Origin: Catonia carolina
Taxonomy: Eukaryota; Arthropoda; Insecta; Hemiptera; Achilidae
Assembly: GCA_035578175.1 (NCBI GenBank)
Contig: JAQMRL010000006.1
Location: 32,729,893 to 32,793,892 of the forward strand
Direction of reading: 5' to 3'
DNA: 64,000 nt
This document shows, in pieces, positions 45,660 through 58,155 of the stretch (positions are counted from its first letter, which is position 1; every line of letters begins with the position of its first letter). Below the pieces are notes generated by a model. It ran no database searches. It was not told the DNA's origin and saw only the letters and a list, made by a program, of their open reading frames with translations. The position numbers were made by a program, and so were the translations under genes.

Positions 45660-45760
45660 TTGGCCAGCCTGATGGTGTAGTGGTCAGCATGTCTGGTTCT
45701 CAGAAGTACGAAATGCTTTGTTAGCTAGTTACAGCTAGTGAAAGATTTTGCTCGGTAAAA
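45660..45760 (+). repeat. tRNA-like SINE head fragment
   Basis: GGCCAGCCTGATGGTGTAGT is followed by ggtcagcatgtctggtt, an A-box-like head related to SINE family 2. The body is absent or unrecognisable. Confidence 0.45.
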
Positions 45761-46114
45761 AAATAATTCTCTGAAAAATTCATAGACATTAGAAGTATTA
45801 TTCTTTCTGTATAAAAATTAACACGTTTTTTCCAGCCAAGTTTAGGATATTTTAATGTTAATAAAATTTATTTTTTGCAACTGATCTTTGTTTTGTAGTG
45901 AATTTTATTAGTTACATAAATTTTCTTTAAGTTTTATTTAAAATCATTGTGTGTTCATTGGCCATTTAACGAAGTTTTTGTACAACAAACATAAAAGAAC
46001 AGAGGTTTCACCCCTTCTTTCGGTTTTACCCCAGATTTCTCAAAAATTACTAAAGATATGGTTCTGAGATTTGTTTTATTTGCTTTCTCAGATAAAAAAC
46101 CATTAGAAACCACC

Positions 46115-46225
46115 ATTTTTACTTTCTCTTGCCTATATGAATGAATATATTGGAAGGAAAGTATTATTTTCATGTCGATTTTTCAAAATCGAGTTTTCAC
46201 CGGATATACACGTTTTCTGGTTCAG
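46115..46225 (+). mobile_element. HINE-A 5' fragment
   Basis: TTTACTTTCTCTTGCCTATA starts the element, followed by about 100 bases to ccggatatacacgttttctgg. Confidence 0.75.
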
Positions 46226-47079
46226 TTTAAAAATTTAAGTGAGGGGTGATTTTTTTCTGATTACATGGTGTACAGCATATTTTCTATTGTTAATTACTAA
46301 ATAATTATTTTCTAAATTATTATGTTCGTAAAAATTAAAGTTGATAGACACGAGGTTCTGAAAAATCAATTGGCTATCGTCTAACTTAAAATTGTGGATT
46401 TTAAGTCTGAGTCGGTTGTTAAGTTTAAGCCTGAGTATTTCCTTGAACAGTTTTTCTCAACCATAATCCCTCTTTCTCTCTCCCTCTAATTTTCTTTCAC
46501 CCTCTTTATCTGACTGTTCTGAGTAGTCTTGATTAAAACTCTGGATTCACTTTCCTACCGTTTTATAATGCTTTTCATCGTTTAAAATCTCCTCGACGAT
46601 TTTAATATGGAATATTTAGCCGTGGCTATCAACTGAAAGTTCCATAGCAACTTAAGGAGAGAAGTTTTGCAATGTAATGCTTCTGAAATAAATACAGATT
46701 TTCTATCTTGTACTTATCTTTAGTAATACATCTATGTCTTTCTAATCTTCCTTCTGTTTAATATCGCTTTCTGTTGTTTGTTCTTAGACTTAAACTGAAA
46801 TCGGAAGACCTATAGGTATGCTGAAAAATGAAAACAACTTCCCATTTTGTTTTGTTTGTCTTAAATATTAAAATTTATTTCTTTTCACATAAATGTAGAA
46901 AAAACAATTAAAGGCTATTTACCGATATAATTAATTTTCTTGTATAAATCATGACATTTAAAAACGTTAAAGATTTAAAATAAAGTTCTTATTCAAACAA
47001 AATAATTTATCATTTTCTTTTCTACAATAATTAATATTTTTACTCAGATTGTAAATAATTCTAGTATTATAAGAAATAA
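46226..47079. other. Intergenic sequence, nothing recognised
   Basis: No gene or element recognised. A pyrimidine-rich patch lies near 46470. Confidence 0.4.
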
Positions 47080-47420
47080 CTTTCATGAGACAATGCGTTT
47101 CATGGTGATTGGCAATTTAAAAAAAACTTACCTTTGACTTATGGTAAAAACCATTAGTTATTTGTGTATCCACTGTTTAAGAGGAATCGAATGACACTAT
47201 TTTTGTTTCCAAATTCCGACTTTGATTTCTTGACTTCTGGTTTTGGGCCACTTCTGATCAAAACCACAACTTCAAGCCCAATTTAGGCCCACTCACATTT
47301 TGTGTAGATTACGAATCCGAAAACCGTTTGTTGCCATATCTTGTAGTTTCTGACATCTGGGTGTGACGGACAGACAGACGGGTGGACTAAACAAAATGGT
47401 AAATGACAATATTTTGGAAA
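47080..47420 (-). mobile_element. HINE-B, short copy with about one monomer
   Basis: Read on the minus strand it starts in the tctgtctgtccgtcacaccc block, has one tandem monomer, and ends with aattgccaatcacc and a CATGA...TCATG hairpin. A (TAA)n run (47428-47470) lies just outside the 5' end. Confidence 0.7.
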
Positions 47421-47427
47421 TTGTCAC

Positions 47428-47470
<43 letters not shown>
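47428..47470. repeat. (TAA)n microsatellite
   Basis: About 14 uninterrupted TAA units. Confidence 0.9.
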
Positions 47471-47769
47471 TCAATTTCAATACTTTGTTAAACAATTTTT
47501 ACATCTAGGATCTTGTTAGGACCTAAACGACAAGAAGTTCCTTTACTGATTTTTGCATGTTTTGTCAGATATCTCAAAATCTACTGTAGTTACAGGTCTA
47601 TGACCTGATTTATTCATTTTTCAGCTCATTTTTCATAAAATCTATTCAATTATAAACCCTAAATAACACCCTCTAAATTTTAGAATGGCTTCAATGGAAT
47701 GGGGGACTGAAATCCGGGCGATTTTTTTTTTGCCAGCTGTAACTCGCTAACGAAACGTTTCCAGACCTA

Positions 47770-49393
47770 TCTATATTAATAAAATTGTGATTTTGTCTGT
47801 ACAATTTTCCAAAATGCCCCAAATTTTGTTTCTACGCCAGGTCTACCAAGTAAACACCGAAAATAAGTTCAGCTAAATTTTTGTCTGTTTGTCTGTTTAT
47901 CTGTTTGTCTGTTTGTATGTTACGGCATCACGCAAGAACCGCTGAACCAAATTCATTGAATTTTGGTATTTAGGTTCCGGACATTATCGAAATGAAAATA
48001 GGCTATACATTTTTTAAATATCACAAAGGGTTGGGGGGGTTCAGAGGGAGGGGTAAACAAAAAACTGCGAATATCTCCGTTAAAAGTCAATTTATCAAAA
48101 GATTTTATATAATCAAAATTACGAAACGTTTGAAGACAAATAAGTTTGATTATGTAAAATTTTTCATTTTCATGCATAATAACGGAGATATTACCAATTT
48201 TATAAAAATAAACATAGCAATATTTTAGGAAACAGAATAAACATAGGCCTACGCGCTGCAGATATTCATTCCGAAACGGTAGTTACCTACCCTACCCCTT
48301 CCACCATTAACCTCCCTACCTTACACGACACACCCTTTCTCGGTCACATTGTCAAAAACGAATGACAATCACCTTAGTAGTTAACAAAACGTCGGTTGAT
48401 GAACATCGTGGTGTTCCTATTGTGATTTACCTTTCATATAACGGTATCATAACAGCAATTTTTATTGCTCTGTAGCGAACAATTAAATTACCGACAGTTA
48501 CGTTACACCCACACACATTTGTGTGAGTTAATCTTTAAAACATCAATTTTCATTGCTCTATATAAGTAGTAAATTTATTTATTTATGTAAAACAATACAA
48601 ATTAATTTTTGTGTAATCTGTTCGTGTTTCGCCCACACGCATACCCCAGACCACCAGTAAACAAAACTGGCTCTTTAGAGGTTCCAGCCTCGATTAACAA
48701 TTGCATTACTGTTGTACACATTGTGTTTCGATTCTTCCAATTTCATCTTATATTAATTTTTTACGCTTTTATTTTACGTCCAACTATTTTTTTCATTTAC
48801 AATAATGACATTGAAAGGAGGTACGATTAGATAACAATGCATGATTAAAAAATATCAGACCTGTCAGGGATCGAACTCTGTACACCAACAGACCGTCCAA
48901 AACACCAAGAAAACCGTTCGAAGAACGGGCATTTTACCTAGCATTTACCAATATTTTTAGAGAAATATTAACATAAAAAATAAACAGTATGTACAGTAAA
49001 CACAGGTCTACGCGTCGTAAAACCCGTATTCATACAGTCAGTTACCTACCTACCCATTCCACCAGTACCTTATACACCTTTTCTTCGTCACTTTGTCAAA
49101 AATGAATCAGTCGTCTTAACAGTGGTCACCATCGTGGTGTTCCTATTGTGATTTACCTTTCATTTATTATGAAAATAATAAAGCGCTGGATATCTTAAAT
49201 TAAAACCACTAAGATCTCGCTTTTATTCTACGTTCAACTAATTTTTTTCATAAATAATAATGCTGACGTTGAAAGGAGGTAGATAACAATGAGTAGTTAA
49301 AGAATATCAGACCTGACAGGGATCGAACTTGGTAACCTAACCGACCGTCCACGGCACGAAGGAAACCGTTCGAAGAACGGGTACTTTAGCTAG
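47770..49393 (+). mobile_element. Non-autonomous Helitron with duplicated 3' terminus
   Basis: The 5' end TCTATATTAATAAAATTGTG follows an A. The 3' end is CTAG (49390-49393) followed by T. A perfect hairpin CCGTTC-GAA-GAACGG lies ten bases upstream. TC...hairpin...CTAG between A and T is the Helitron signature. A second 3' hairpin with a decayed ctagc end lies at about 48916-48941, and sequence upstream of each 3' end is repeated (48240-48480 versus 49000-49170). There is no Rep/helicase coding. Confidence 0.8.
48781..48912 (-). repeat. tRNA-SINE-like segment inside the Helitron (two copies)
   Basis: Read on the minus strand, GGGATCGAACT-type B-box complement and the tttacgtccaact tail resemble SINE family 1. 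The same segment occurs at about 49222-49360, so it was carried along in the internal duplication. Confidence 0.5.
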
Positions 49394-49512
49394 TGTTTAT
49401 ATAAACGTTTTTCATTATTTTCACCAGAGGACAAGGCCTGAATGTTTCTTTATTTCTCAGTGGAACACCCTGTATAATATATAATAATAATAATTATTAT
49501 TATTATTATATA

Positions 49513-49690
49513 TAAGTGGTTACTGTTGTACTTTGATGGTTGGAGGGGGGCTTTGAGAGAGTATTATCCCTCTCAGGAATGGTTGGCCTGAATCTGTACA
49601 AGATTGCACCGCATTAACACGTCATACATATCATCTTTATCTCATTGGGTTGATTATTATTCATAATTGAACAGATTGCAATGTGGAGAA
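49513..49690 (+). repeat. SINE-like repeat (family 3), 5'-truncated
   Basis: Contains tttgatggttgga, CTCAGGAATGGTTGGCCTGA and gaacagattgcaa, matching 4234-4420. Confidence 0.7.
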
Positions 49691-50343
49691 CTAGCCTGTA
49701 TGTGTGCTCGCCTGTGTACGTGTCTTATTCCTTCCTGACCCAAAACTACTATATAGACTGATCAAGCTAAAATTTAAATCCACTATTTCCTCAACCAATT
49801 TCATGGTGTTTTTTTTTAAAATTAGTATAGCCATGTAACGTCAAAATTATGGGTAATTTACTCCGATGAAATATTAGTAAAATTTTATTCTTTAAAAAAT
49901 GGCTCTAATGATTTTGGTTAATATCACTAAACTTTTGGGCTCATTGAAAAATAAATTTCTTTTTAAAAATTACAGCCATGCTGTAAAAAATTAACATAGC
50001 AAAAGTTAAAGAGAATTAAAAATTTTTTACAACTTTTTTTGTTTAGCACTAAGTTTAGTGGGAATTAGCAGTTTGTCTGTAAAATACTGTATTAAAATTT
50101 GTTCATGCCATGTAGAAACGTTCCACAATGTTGATCATGTAAATTTACAACTGTTGTGAATTCCCCTATTCCATTAGTTCATCAGCTCAGCTGCCATACC
50201 CAACGCAAATCTCAGAGTTGTTATGGAAGTTTACGATCTATACCAGTAGGCAATAACCTCCATTTAATGGTGGAACGGATTCGGTATCAGTTATCCCGCC
50301 AGTGCCAATTATTGGCTTCTGACCTCCGTAAAATTTTAATTGT
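49691..50343. other. Intergenic sequence, nothing recognised
   Basis: AT-rich. A plus-strand frame starting at 50156 has no motif and runs into the following element. Confidence 0.35.
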
Positions 50344-51750
50344 ACAGTTGAATCTCCATAACTCGAACCAAGTAGGGAATAATGGTACTAATTCGAGTTA
50401 AAGAATATTTAAAATACAGAACAACAAAATTATAGAATTTTATCAATTTTTAAAGATAATTTTAAACGTTTAAAAAATAATTCTGCTTTAGTGGCATTAA
50501 AAAATCTTCTGGACTGTAATTTTTGATTAGGGGAAGTAATGTTGCTTGTAATTTTGGCAGTCTTCGTTAAAAACTGAGGGAATTTCATCACAAATAACCT
50601 TTAGAATGATTGCATGATGAATTTTAAAAGGACCCGGAATGCCTATCTCCGTAATGTTAATGTAAGGAACATTTTCTCAAAAACTATTGAAGTTATCCTT
50701 TCCAATTTTCTTATGGTTACTTTTAAGGTTGTTCTACTCTCACTGAGTTAAGAGCATCTTGATGTATTATTAGGAAGATAAGACATTTTATTTGATATTA
50801 CCACTTTTGAAAATTATAACTTTTTGCCTATTGAAGTGGAAAATAATTATTTAAACACTTTATTTTACTGTATTATTAACTCAGTAAATTGAAATTATAG
50901 TATGAAAGGCTGTGCAAAAATTTCATTAAAATCCATTAACAGTCGGCTGAGAAAATGTTCCTTATGCGTCAAAAATTGCTATTTACAGGAAACAAGAAAA
51001 ACTAAAAGAGAACACATTATACATTAAATAATTCAATATGTTATTTTTTTACAGTTCAGAGGTATTATATTTATAGTATTATATATTATATTTACAGGTG
51101 GTCTGGTGCTAACTAAAAGTTTTAAAACAAAAAATATCGCACAAAATAAAAAAAATATGAATTTATCAGTTGTCATTAAAAAAAAAAACAATAAAGATGT
51201 ATATGCAAATGGTTAACGTTTTAAAAATAATGTAAGGATTCAACATATTTTCAATTAAAAAAAACAAAAAACCTGCAAAACCCCCAACATGTTATACCTA
51301 CATCGTTGGATGCAGAAAACTGAATTTTAATAATTTGCAAAAAACCGGAAATGTGAAAATTTTCAATTTCTTTCGTTCCGGGTACTCTTAATTTTTTCAA
51401 GTCTTCTACTGGCTTTAAATTTGGTATGACCATATTGCATTCCTAATTGATCTGATTTTTCTTGGAGCATTACAAATGATATGGGAAAGTTTTCCCGTGT
51501 ACTTCTTACAGCCAATTTAATACACCTTTTTCTATTCTAGGCTACAAAAACATTTTCGTAAAAATTTGTGTTAAAAACAAAAAAGAATTCGGATTTAAAA
51601 AAACAAATCAACCATGAAGTTCGAGTTATGGGTGCTAATTTTAACATAAATTAACGAGTATATCCTAGGGAAACCAAATTTAATTAGAATTATAGAAATT
51701 TAAGTTGTAGCCGTTCGATTAATGGAAATTTATTTGTAGTAGGGCCTGCT
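50344..51750. mobile_element. Possible pogo/Tigger-like element remnant
   Basis: The left end is CAGTTGAATCTCCATAACTC and the right end, read inverted, is CAGGCCCTACTAC...TCCATTAATCGAAC. Both resemble the CAGT...CTCxATAAxxCGAAC ends of pogo/Tigger elements. No transposase motif is visible in the interior. Confidence 0.4.
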
Positions 51751-51959
51751 ATCATATTCTTAATTGACCTCAAAATGATGATTTTTATAACATTAATTTT
51801 TAAAAGTTTATTCAGATTTCCCAGTAGTTTCTTTTTTCAGACAATATTCTACCTTCCTCTGGTAAATTCTAGATTTGCCACTTCACAACATGGTTGGTTA
51901 TGGATGCAAGATAAAAATAGGATCTAAGGTGAGAAAAATATATAACACTGCTACTCCTT

Positions 51960-52350
51960 GAATATGCACATAACAGATAGGTGGAGTGTCAAATTGTTTA
52001 CACTCAATCTGTTCGTTGCTGGGCTAAAATAAATAGTTCTGTTTCTTATCACATGGTCAGTCAATTAAATGACTGAATCATTTAAGAACAGAAGAGGTAG
52101 CGGTGTAAAAGACTCTAATCAGAGTTATCTCCTCTGAGAGTAATGAATTTCATTATACAGCTAGACCCTGTGGTGAATGAAGTGAAGGTGTCATTTGGAG
52201 AGTGAAAAATATGTGCTTTTCAGATCCGGTATGCTGATAAGCGTACTTTTCAACTTAGTGAGGAAGGCAATGGTAAACCACCTCACTCCTCGTTTTACTT
52301 AGTAAAACTTCTAGAGGTTCAAACCAATCTTTCGGCTGATGAGCTAAACA
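51960..52350 (+). repeat. (AAC)n-tailed dispersed repeat
   Basis: Full-length copy starting cataacagataggtggagtg and ending cggctgatgagctaaacaca. A deletion removes part of the agggcctggcatg block. Confidence 0.8.
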
Positions 52351-52424
52351 CAAACACTCCTTGAATATTACCAAAAAAGTTAAAGAGATTTGATGTATCC
52401 TTATGGTTTTTTATTGAACATCCA

Positions 52425-52560
52425 ATAATCCGACATGCTTCTGTATAATCTGGTCGGATAAGAAGATTTCTATAATAGGCTACAGTAGATTCGCAATAGT
52501 CCGATACTTAACATTCCGACACGCTCGCTAGGCCGATTTGCCTGTCAGCTGAGTCACCAA
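52425..52560. mobile_element. Possible Tigger-like terminal sequences
   Basis: tccaataatccgaca...tctggtcggat and then CAGTAGATTCGCAATAGTCC...ccgacacgctc resemble two opposed pogo/Tigger termini. No transposase is recognised. Confidence 0.35.
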
Positions 52561-53783
52561 ATAAATTTTGAGCCCTTTGTTTAACAAACCGTTTCCCTAG
52601 TTCCTATCGCGACGAGAAACCCCTCCTATTACTCACGTTGTTTGTTTTAAAGTCTAAATTTAATTTCGCCGCAGAACATAATATATTAGTTAAGTTTGTG
52701 TTAGTGCATTATTACTTTTGTCCAGAGTGACAATGCACTACGATTATGCGTATGATTTCGTAGAAAAATATTGTTGAAGAATGAAAACTCGTTGTTCTAG
52801 AGTAAAAGACATTCTGTTCGTAACACGACCGGAAACGGAACAAAACTTTACACAGCTCAAAGAGAATCAACTCACACTGCCGTATCTATACCGGTTGAGT
52901 AGGGCTACCAAGTTCGTGTCAAAACAAAATTTCTGTTTCTTAGAAAAAAAATTACCAGAGATTACACAATTAGGTAACAGGACTAAAAAATCACTCTGTA
53001 TTATCACACCCAACTACAAAATCATTGCATACGCATTTCAAATAAAGATGCGATGGGCGTAAGAGAATAAGTTATATATCAAAAATATTGAGACATAGCG
53101 AATCACTGATGTACTGAGAAGAGAGTGACCGTGGGGGGAATACATCCTATTGTCATTGAGACATTGGCGTTGGTAAGAGGTGCGCCATAACATCTCTGAA
53201 TATAAATGTAATTTTAATTTCGATTCTCACACACGATAATGTTAAAGATGTCTCATTGTACAATGTGCGAAGGAAGAATTAAATAGATTAAGATTTGCTT
53301 CATACATGTTCCATTATTCACTTTGTCCTGTACGCATAGGCGTGTTCATTCTCTGTATATTTTATCGATATTTTTTAGCCAACCGTTATGTTTTGTCCCA
53401 CAACAGTTTATTGATCTTTATTATTCATCAAATTAAAATATCTATTATTATTTATTTTACCTTAATCTTAATCTTGTTCTGAAACTTTTTTTGAGTAAAT
53501 GTACATTTTTACACAATCAGTAGTTATAATGTCAAAAGAGTTTTCAAACTGTCTTTCTGTAACATCTATGAGGAGATCACCCAGTGGTAACATCGCAAGA
53601 CGATTCACAAAAGTTCATTCTATTGCCTTTTCAGTTTTCTAGTTGGTATGGGTTTTATTGTAAATGAAAAGTGGACAATAATTGAATTAGTGTGACGGTG
53701 TAGTTAGCTGTGAAAGCGTGTCATTTATTGTTTTGTGTTTCGTTTCAGTGTTATTTTGTGTGTCTCTTGAGTAATGCTTTATT
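52561..53783. other. Intergenic sequence, no gene recognised
   Basis: A plus-strand frame (52781-53062, 93 codons) begins MKTRCSRVKDILFVTRPETE but shows no known domain. It may be part of the adjacent Tigger-like remnant. A GC-richer patch at 53650-53760 could be a leader exon but lacks further support. Confidence 0.3.
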
Positions 53784-54958
53784 ATTGGTGGAAATTTTTA
53801 AATTGTCATCAATCATTTGACTTTGTCCGTCCGTCCGTCCGTCACATCCAGATGTCAGAAACTACACGAGATACCAACAAACAGTTTTTCGGATTCGTAA
53901 TTTACACAAAAAGTTAGTGGGCCTGGATTGGATTTTAAGTTCCAGTTTTGATCGGAAGTGGTCCAAAACCTGAAGTCTGGAAATTAAAGTCGAAATTTGG
54001 AAACAAAATTAGTATCATTATATTATTTTAAAGAGTAGATACAGAAATCACTATGGGTTTTGGCCGGTTTCAACCGGAAATGAAAATCGGAATTTGGAAA
54101 CAAATTAATGTCATTCGATTCCTCTTAAAGAGTAAATACGAAAATCACTAATGGTTTTTGTCGGTTTCAACCGGAAGTGAGCCAAAACCGGTAGTCAAGA
54201 AATCAAAGTCGGAATTTGGAAACAAAATTATTTGTTTTCTCTTTTTGATGGTTTTTTATTCCTCTTAAAATGTAGATACAAAAAACACGAATGGTTTTGC
54301 CGCAGGTCAAAGGTAAGCCTGTTTCTTTCTTACGAAAGCTAATAGTCCAGTCAACCTGTGTTTTTTAGAGGAAAAAAATAGTATAAAGCTAATTTTTTTC
54401 CATCGATTACTATAGTTTAGACAAGTGTACTGCCAAAAGTCTTAATCTAATCTTTTACCGTTCGGTAGTTATTCATAAAAAAGTTGCTAAAACATTATAA
54501 ATTTAATTACGTAATTTTACTTTTTGGTTTACAACTATTTACACTTACATTTTACACAAAAATGTTTCAAACAAAACTTTTAGTCCTGTTTAAGATCTAT
54601 AAAATGATATATAACAGTACTTACTTTATTGTAGTAATATGGCCAAACTAGCCGCTGCAATGTAGAGTGCTCAGTTGTGGCGGCGTTCGGTGATAGAAGG
54701 TCGAGGCCGTCAGTTGCTATGTTGCAGTTATAATTTTTCGCGTAATTTAAGCGCCACTAAGACATTTTTTAAAATTAATAAACTTATTTCACAAGTGTCT
54801 TAGTATGTATTTTTAAGTGTAAGAACAAACATTTATGTAATAAAAAAAGTTTCCGTTTTTTCAGACTACATTTAAGAACTTTATACAAAACCATTTTTAA
54901 TTTGAGTTTAAGGTTATGATCAGGCCTAAAGACTATTTATTGTCCAAAAGATTATGCA

Positions 54959-56175
54959 CGAGGGTTATTCAGAAAGTAAGGTCCGATTTCTAAAAAAAAA
55001 AAATAAACAATGTAAGATTTTTTCAAAAAACCTTTTTTATTGTATTTGTTACATCTTTCTTTATTTTTTCACATAGTTTCCATTTTTATTTAAACATTTA
55101 TAATAACGTTCAACAAGCTTTTGTATGCCTGTATCGTAGAAGTTCACCACCTGTGAGGATAACCAGTCTGGAACAGCTTCTTTCACGTCATCTGTGCCGA
55201 ACCGCTTGCCACCGAGAAACTCCTTTAGGTAGCGGAACAAGTGAAAATCACTTGGTGCCGAGTCTGGACTATACGGTGGGTGGTCAACCTTTTCCCATCC
55301 AAATGATCTAATCAGATCTTGCGGTCGAATGGCAGAATGGGGCCTGGTATTGTCGTACAGCAACAAAACTCCAGACGTCAGAAGGCCACGTCGCTTATTC
55401 TGTATTGCGCGGCGAAGATTAGTCAGGGTGGCGCAGTAAGCGGTGAAATTTATTGTTGTCTCTCGCTGCATAAACTCGACTAACAAGACATCCCAAAATA
55501 TAAGATTTAAGACTATCCCAAAACACTGTAGCCATAATCTTGCGTGTTGAGATTGTCTGCTTGTCCTTGACATTGACTTGCGATGACGTGTGACGCCATT
55601 CCATAGACTGACGTTTCGACTTTAGGGTAATGTGAGAAACCCATGTTTCGTCCCCTGTGACAATATGTTCTAAAAGTTCATCACCTTCTCTATGGTATCA
55701 GTCCAAAAATTTAAGAGAACAAGCCATTCTTTTCATTTTGTTATCCTCAGTAAGGAGTCTGGGAACCCAACGTGAACACAAGTTGTGAAATTGCAAATCT
55801 TCAGACACAATTTTGTACAAAGTTGTTCTGCTCACATTCAGAAACTACAATGATAAACTTGAAACAGTGAATCGCCGGTCTTCACGAATCTTTTCTTTCA
55901 CGGCATTAACCATATCTTCTGTACGACTGATGGTCGGCCTGGACGCGGTTCATCATGGATATTGTCCTGTCCATTCTTAAAATTTCTCACCCACTTACGA
56001 ACTTTGCTGTCACTCATCGCATTGAGGCCGTACACTTCAGTTATCTGGTGATGAATTTCTGCCGCTGAAATGTTATTTGCTGTCAAAAACCGTATTATGG
56101 AACGAATTTCACAGTCAGCGGGCTGATCAATTGTTTGAAACATTTTGAACTAATACTGTAAACAGCACATTGCAA
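54959..56175 (-). pseudogene. mariner transposase, D34D, frameshifted
   Basis: Minus strand: residues from 56143 (FQTIDQPADCEIRSIIRFL, VRKWVRNFKNGQDNIHDEP, GRPS) are the N-terminal DNA-binding part. 55604-55490 holds ATVFWDSLKSYILG (first Asp, FWD). 55573-55061 holds LLYDNTRPHSAIRPQD (second Asp) and SPDSAPSDFHLFRYLKEFLG (third Asp), with 34 residues between these two Asp, the mariner D34D spacing. Frameshifts and stops interrupt it. The right-hand (3') terminal repeat CGAGGGTTATTCAGAAAGTA is at 54959; the 5' terminal repeat is missing at about 56175. It lies inside the foldback left arm, whose sequence stops exactly at 54958. Confidence 0.85.
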
Positions 56176-56179
56176 CATA

Positions 56180-56400
56180 CAACAATAACTATGACCTATC
56201 ACCGTGGCTCTTGGAGACGTTTTTTGCCCTTTCAACTATTTCAATATCTGCATCTTCTTCAACAACAAATGCGGAGATATTTTCTGTTTTGTGGCCCAAC
56301 ACGGAAACATACAGCAGAATCATTGAAAGATAATTAGACATCGTAGTTAAAAGGTATGGGTAGGATTGCCATATTGTGTTTGATGGCTAAATTAAACTAA
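56180..56400 (-). pseudogene. Foldback-element coding fragment, inverted copy
   Basis: The minus strand reads SMILLYVSVLGHKTENISAF, then VVEEDADIEIVERAKNVSKS, then HGDRS. It overlaps in sequence with the start of the plus-strand fragment (NVSKSHSDRS), so the two are an inverted partial duplication of the same coding region. Confidence 0.65.
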
Positions 56401-56405
56401 ATTAA

Positions 56406-57237
56406 TTGTGTTTGATGGCAATAAATGTCTCCAAGAGCCACAGTGATAGGTCAATAGTTGTTGTTGGACAAGACACTGATATTTTTGTTTTATTAATTGG
56501 TCTACCACAGTGTGAAAAACTACAACTATTCTTCCACAAACCCTCTGGTACACCATCAACATATGATATCAGGAAAATTCGTGAAGAGATAGGAGAATTG
56601 AAGAATGTGATGTTGTTTATGTATGCTTTGACTGGATCTGACACGTCTTATTTATTTTGGAAAAGGCAAATTCAACGCGTACAATATGATAAGTACTTCT
56701 GAGGAGCTGCGCGCGAAAGCTTTACTGTTTTATGAAAAGGAAGCTATCAACAGTACTCTTAAAAGAAATAGGGGAGAATTTTGTACTGAAACTATTCGGA
56801 TGTACTAGGTCTAAAAGTTTAAACGAAAGTAGATATTCCTTATACCTCAAAGCAGTTGCAAAAAATGTCATTAAAATCCAAATTTAACGTGGCCTCTCTT
56901 CCTCCAACATTTAATGCTGCGGAGCAACAATCATTTTGAACTTACTACCAGTTTCAAAAATGGATTGGAGATAAGAATATGGCTGCTACGAATTGGGGTT
57001 GGACTATAACAAACAACATGTTATATTCGGTTCACTAAAAAATAACCACCGGTACCTGAAGAAGTAATAAACTTAGTTTCCTGCAACTAAAAAGTGTCAT
57101 GCAAAAGCAAATGCAGCTGCTTTAAGGCATCCCTGGATTGTACAGAAATGTGTGGGACTTGTGGAGGATTCTGCAGTAACGTCACGGTAGTTGAAGTCGA
57201 GGATGCTAAGAAACATCTCATGGATGTTTAAGCCATC
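56406..57237 (+). pseudogene. Foldback-element protein remnant (cysteine-rich C-terminus)
   Basis: NVSKSHSDRSIVVVGQDTDI, then FVLLIGLPQCEKLQL, then LFMYALTGSDTSY, which breaks. Shifted frames continue FGKGKFNAYNM, PPVPEEVINLVSC and a cysteine cluster (C-C...CKSKC...CTEMCGTCGGFCSN). I recall the order VxGxDTDxxVLL, ALTGxDTT, PPAPEELxxxIxCxCK and a cysteine knot from a transposon-borne protein widespread in arthropod genomes, here with several frameshifts. Its enzymatic role is not known to me. Confidence 0.6.
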
Positions 57238-58155
57238 ATATACGTACATAATCTTTTGGACAATAAATAGTCTTTAGGCCTGATCATAACCTTAAACTCA
57301 AATTAAAAATGGTTTTGTATAAAGTTCTTAAATGTAGTCTGAAAAAACGGAAACTTTTTTTATTACATAAATGTTTGCTCTTACACTTAAAAATACATAC
57401 TAAGACACTTGTGAAATAAGTTTATTAATTTTAAAAAATGTCTTAGTGGCGCTTAAATTACGCGAAAAATTATAACTGCAACATAGCAACTGACGGCCTC
57501 GACCTTCTATCACCGAACGCCGCCACAACTGAGCACTCTACATTGCAGCGGCTAGTTTGGCCATATTACTACAATAAAGTAAGTACTGTTATATATCATT
57601 TTATAGATCTTAAACAGGACTAAAAGTTTTGTTTGAAACATTTTTGTGTAAAATGTAAGTGTAAATAGTTGTAAACCAAAAAGTAAAATTACGTAATTAA
57701 ATTTATAATGTTTTAGCAACTTTTTTATGAATAACTACCGAACGGTAAAAGATACGATAAAAACGATAAGGACATTAATTGTAGGACATATCATAAGAAA
57801 GACAAAAAAAAAAAATTTAATCCAATACCTTGTTTAGTTTTTGAGATAAACGCGATTTACGAAACCCTTGCAATTTGTAACTTTGGGGGGGAAGCAAGGG
57901 GGTAGGGGTGGGGACTTTTGGCAGTACACTTGTCTAAACTATAGTAATCGATGGAAAAAAATTAGCTTTATACTATTTTTTTCCTCTATCGGGTATTTTT
58001 TGACACAGGTTGACTGGACTATAAGTTGGGTTGACCTCTTACAATTTCTTTAGAAAAAATTACCACCTGCATTTTTTCTATTTTTATTTCCTTATTTTCT
58101 TCAAAAAATTGCCACCAGAGATAGACGCATTGTCTCATGAAAGGGATTTTTTATG

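Larger units (their letters stand above)
54342..58022. mobile_element. 3.7-kb foldback transposon with long inverted arms
   Basis: The left arm (about 54342-54957) and right arm (about 57247-58022) are near-identical inverted copies. The outer end is TAGTCCAGTCAACCTGTG on the left and CACAGGTTGACTGGACTA on the right, with TA at both borders. The right arm has about 150 bp that the left lacks. Between the arms are a mariner (54959-56175) and two opposed pieces of the element's own coding region (56180-56400 minus, 56406-57237 plus). Confidence 0.85.
53784..58155 (+). mobile_element. HINE-B interrupted by the foldback element
   Basis: The 5' part 53784-54341 has the ATTGGTGGAAATTTTT terminus, a tccgtccgtccgtcacatcc block and about three monomers. 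The 3' part 58023-58155 has AAAAATTGCCACCAGA and the hairpin agac-gcatt-gtct. The two parts rejoin when 54342-58022 is removed. Confidence 0.75.

Noticed and set aside
52781..53062. 93-codon open frame as a gene
   Set aside because: No domain recognised, and it is next to Tigger-like ends. It is better treated as possible transposon debris.
55061..55573. Functional mariner transposase
   Set aside because: D34D spacing is intact, but frameshifts and stops separate the domains and the 5' terminal repeat is missing.
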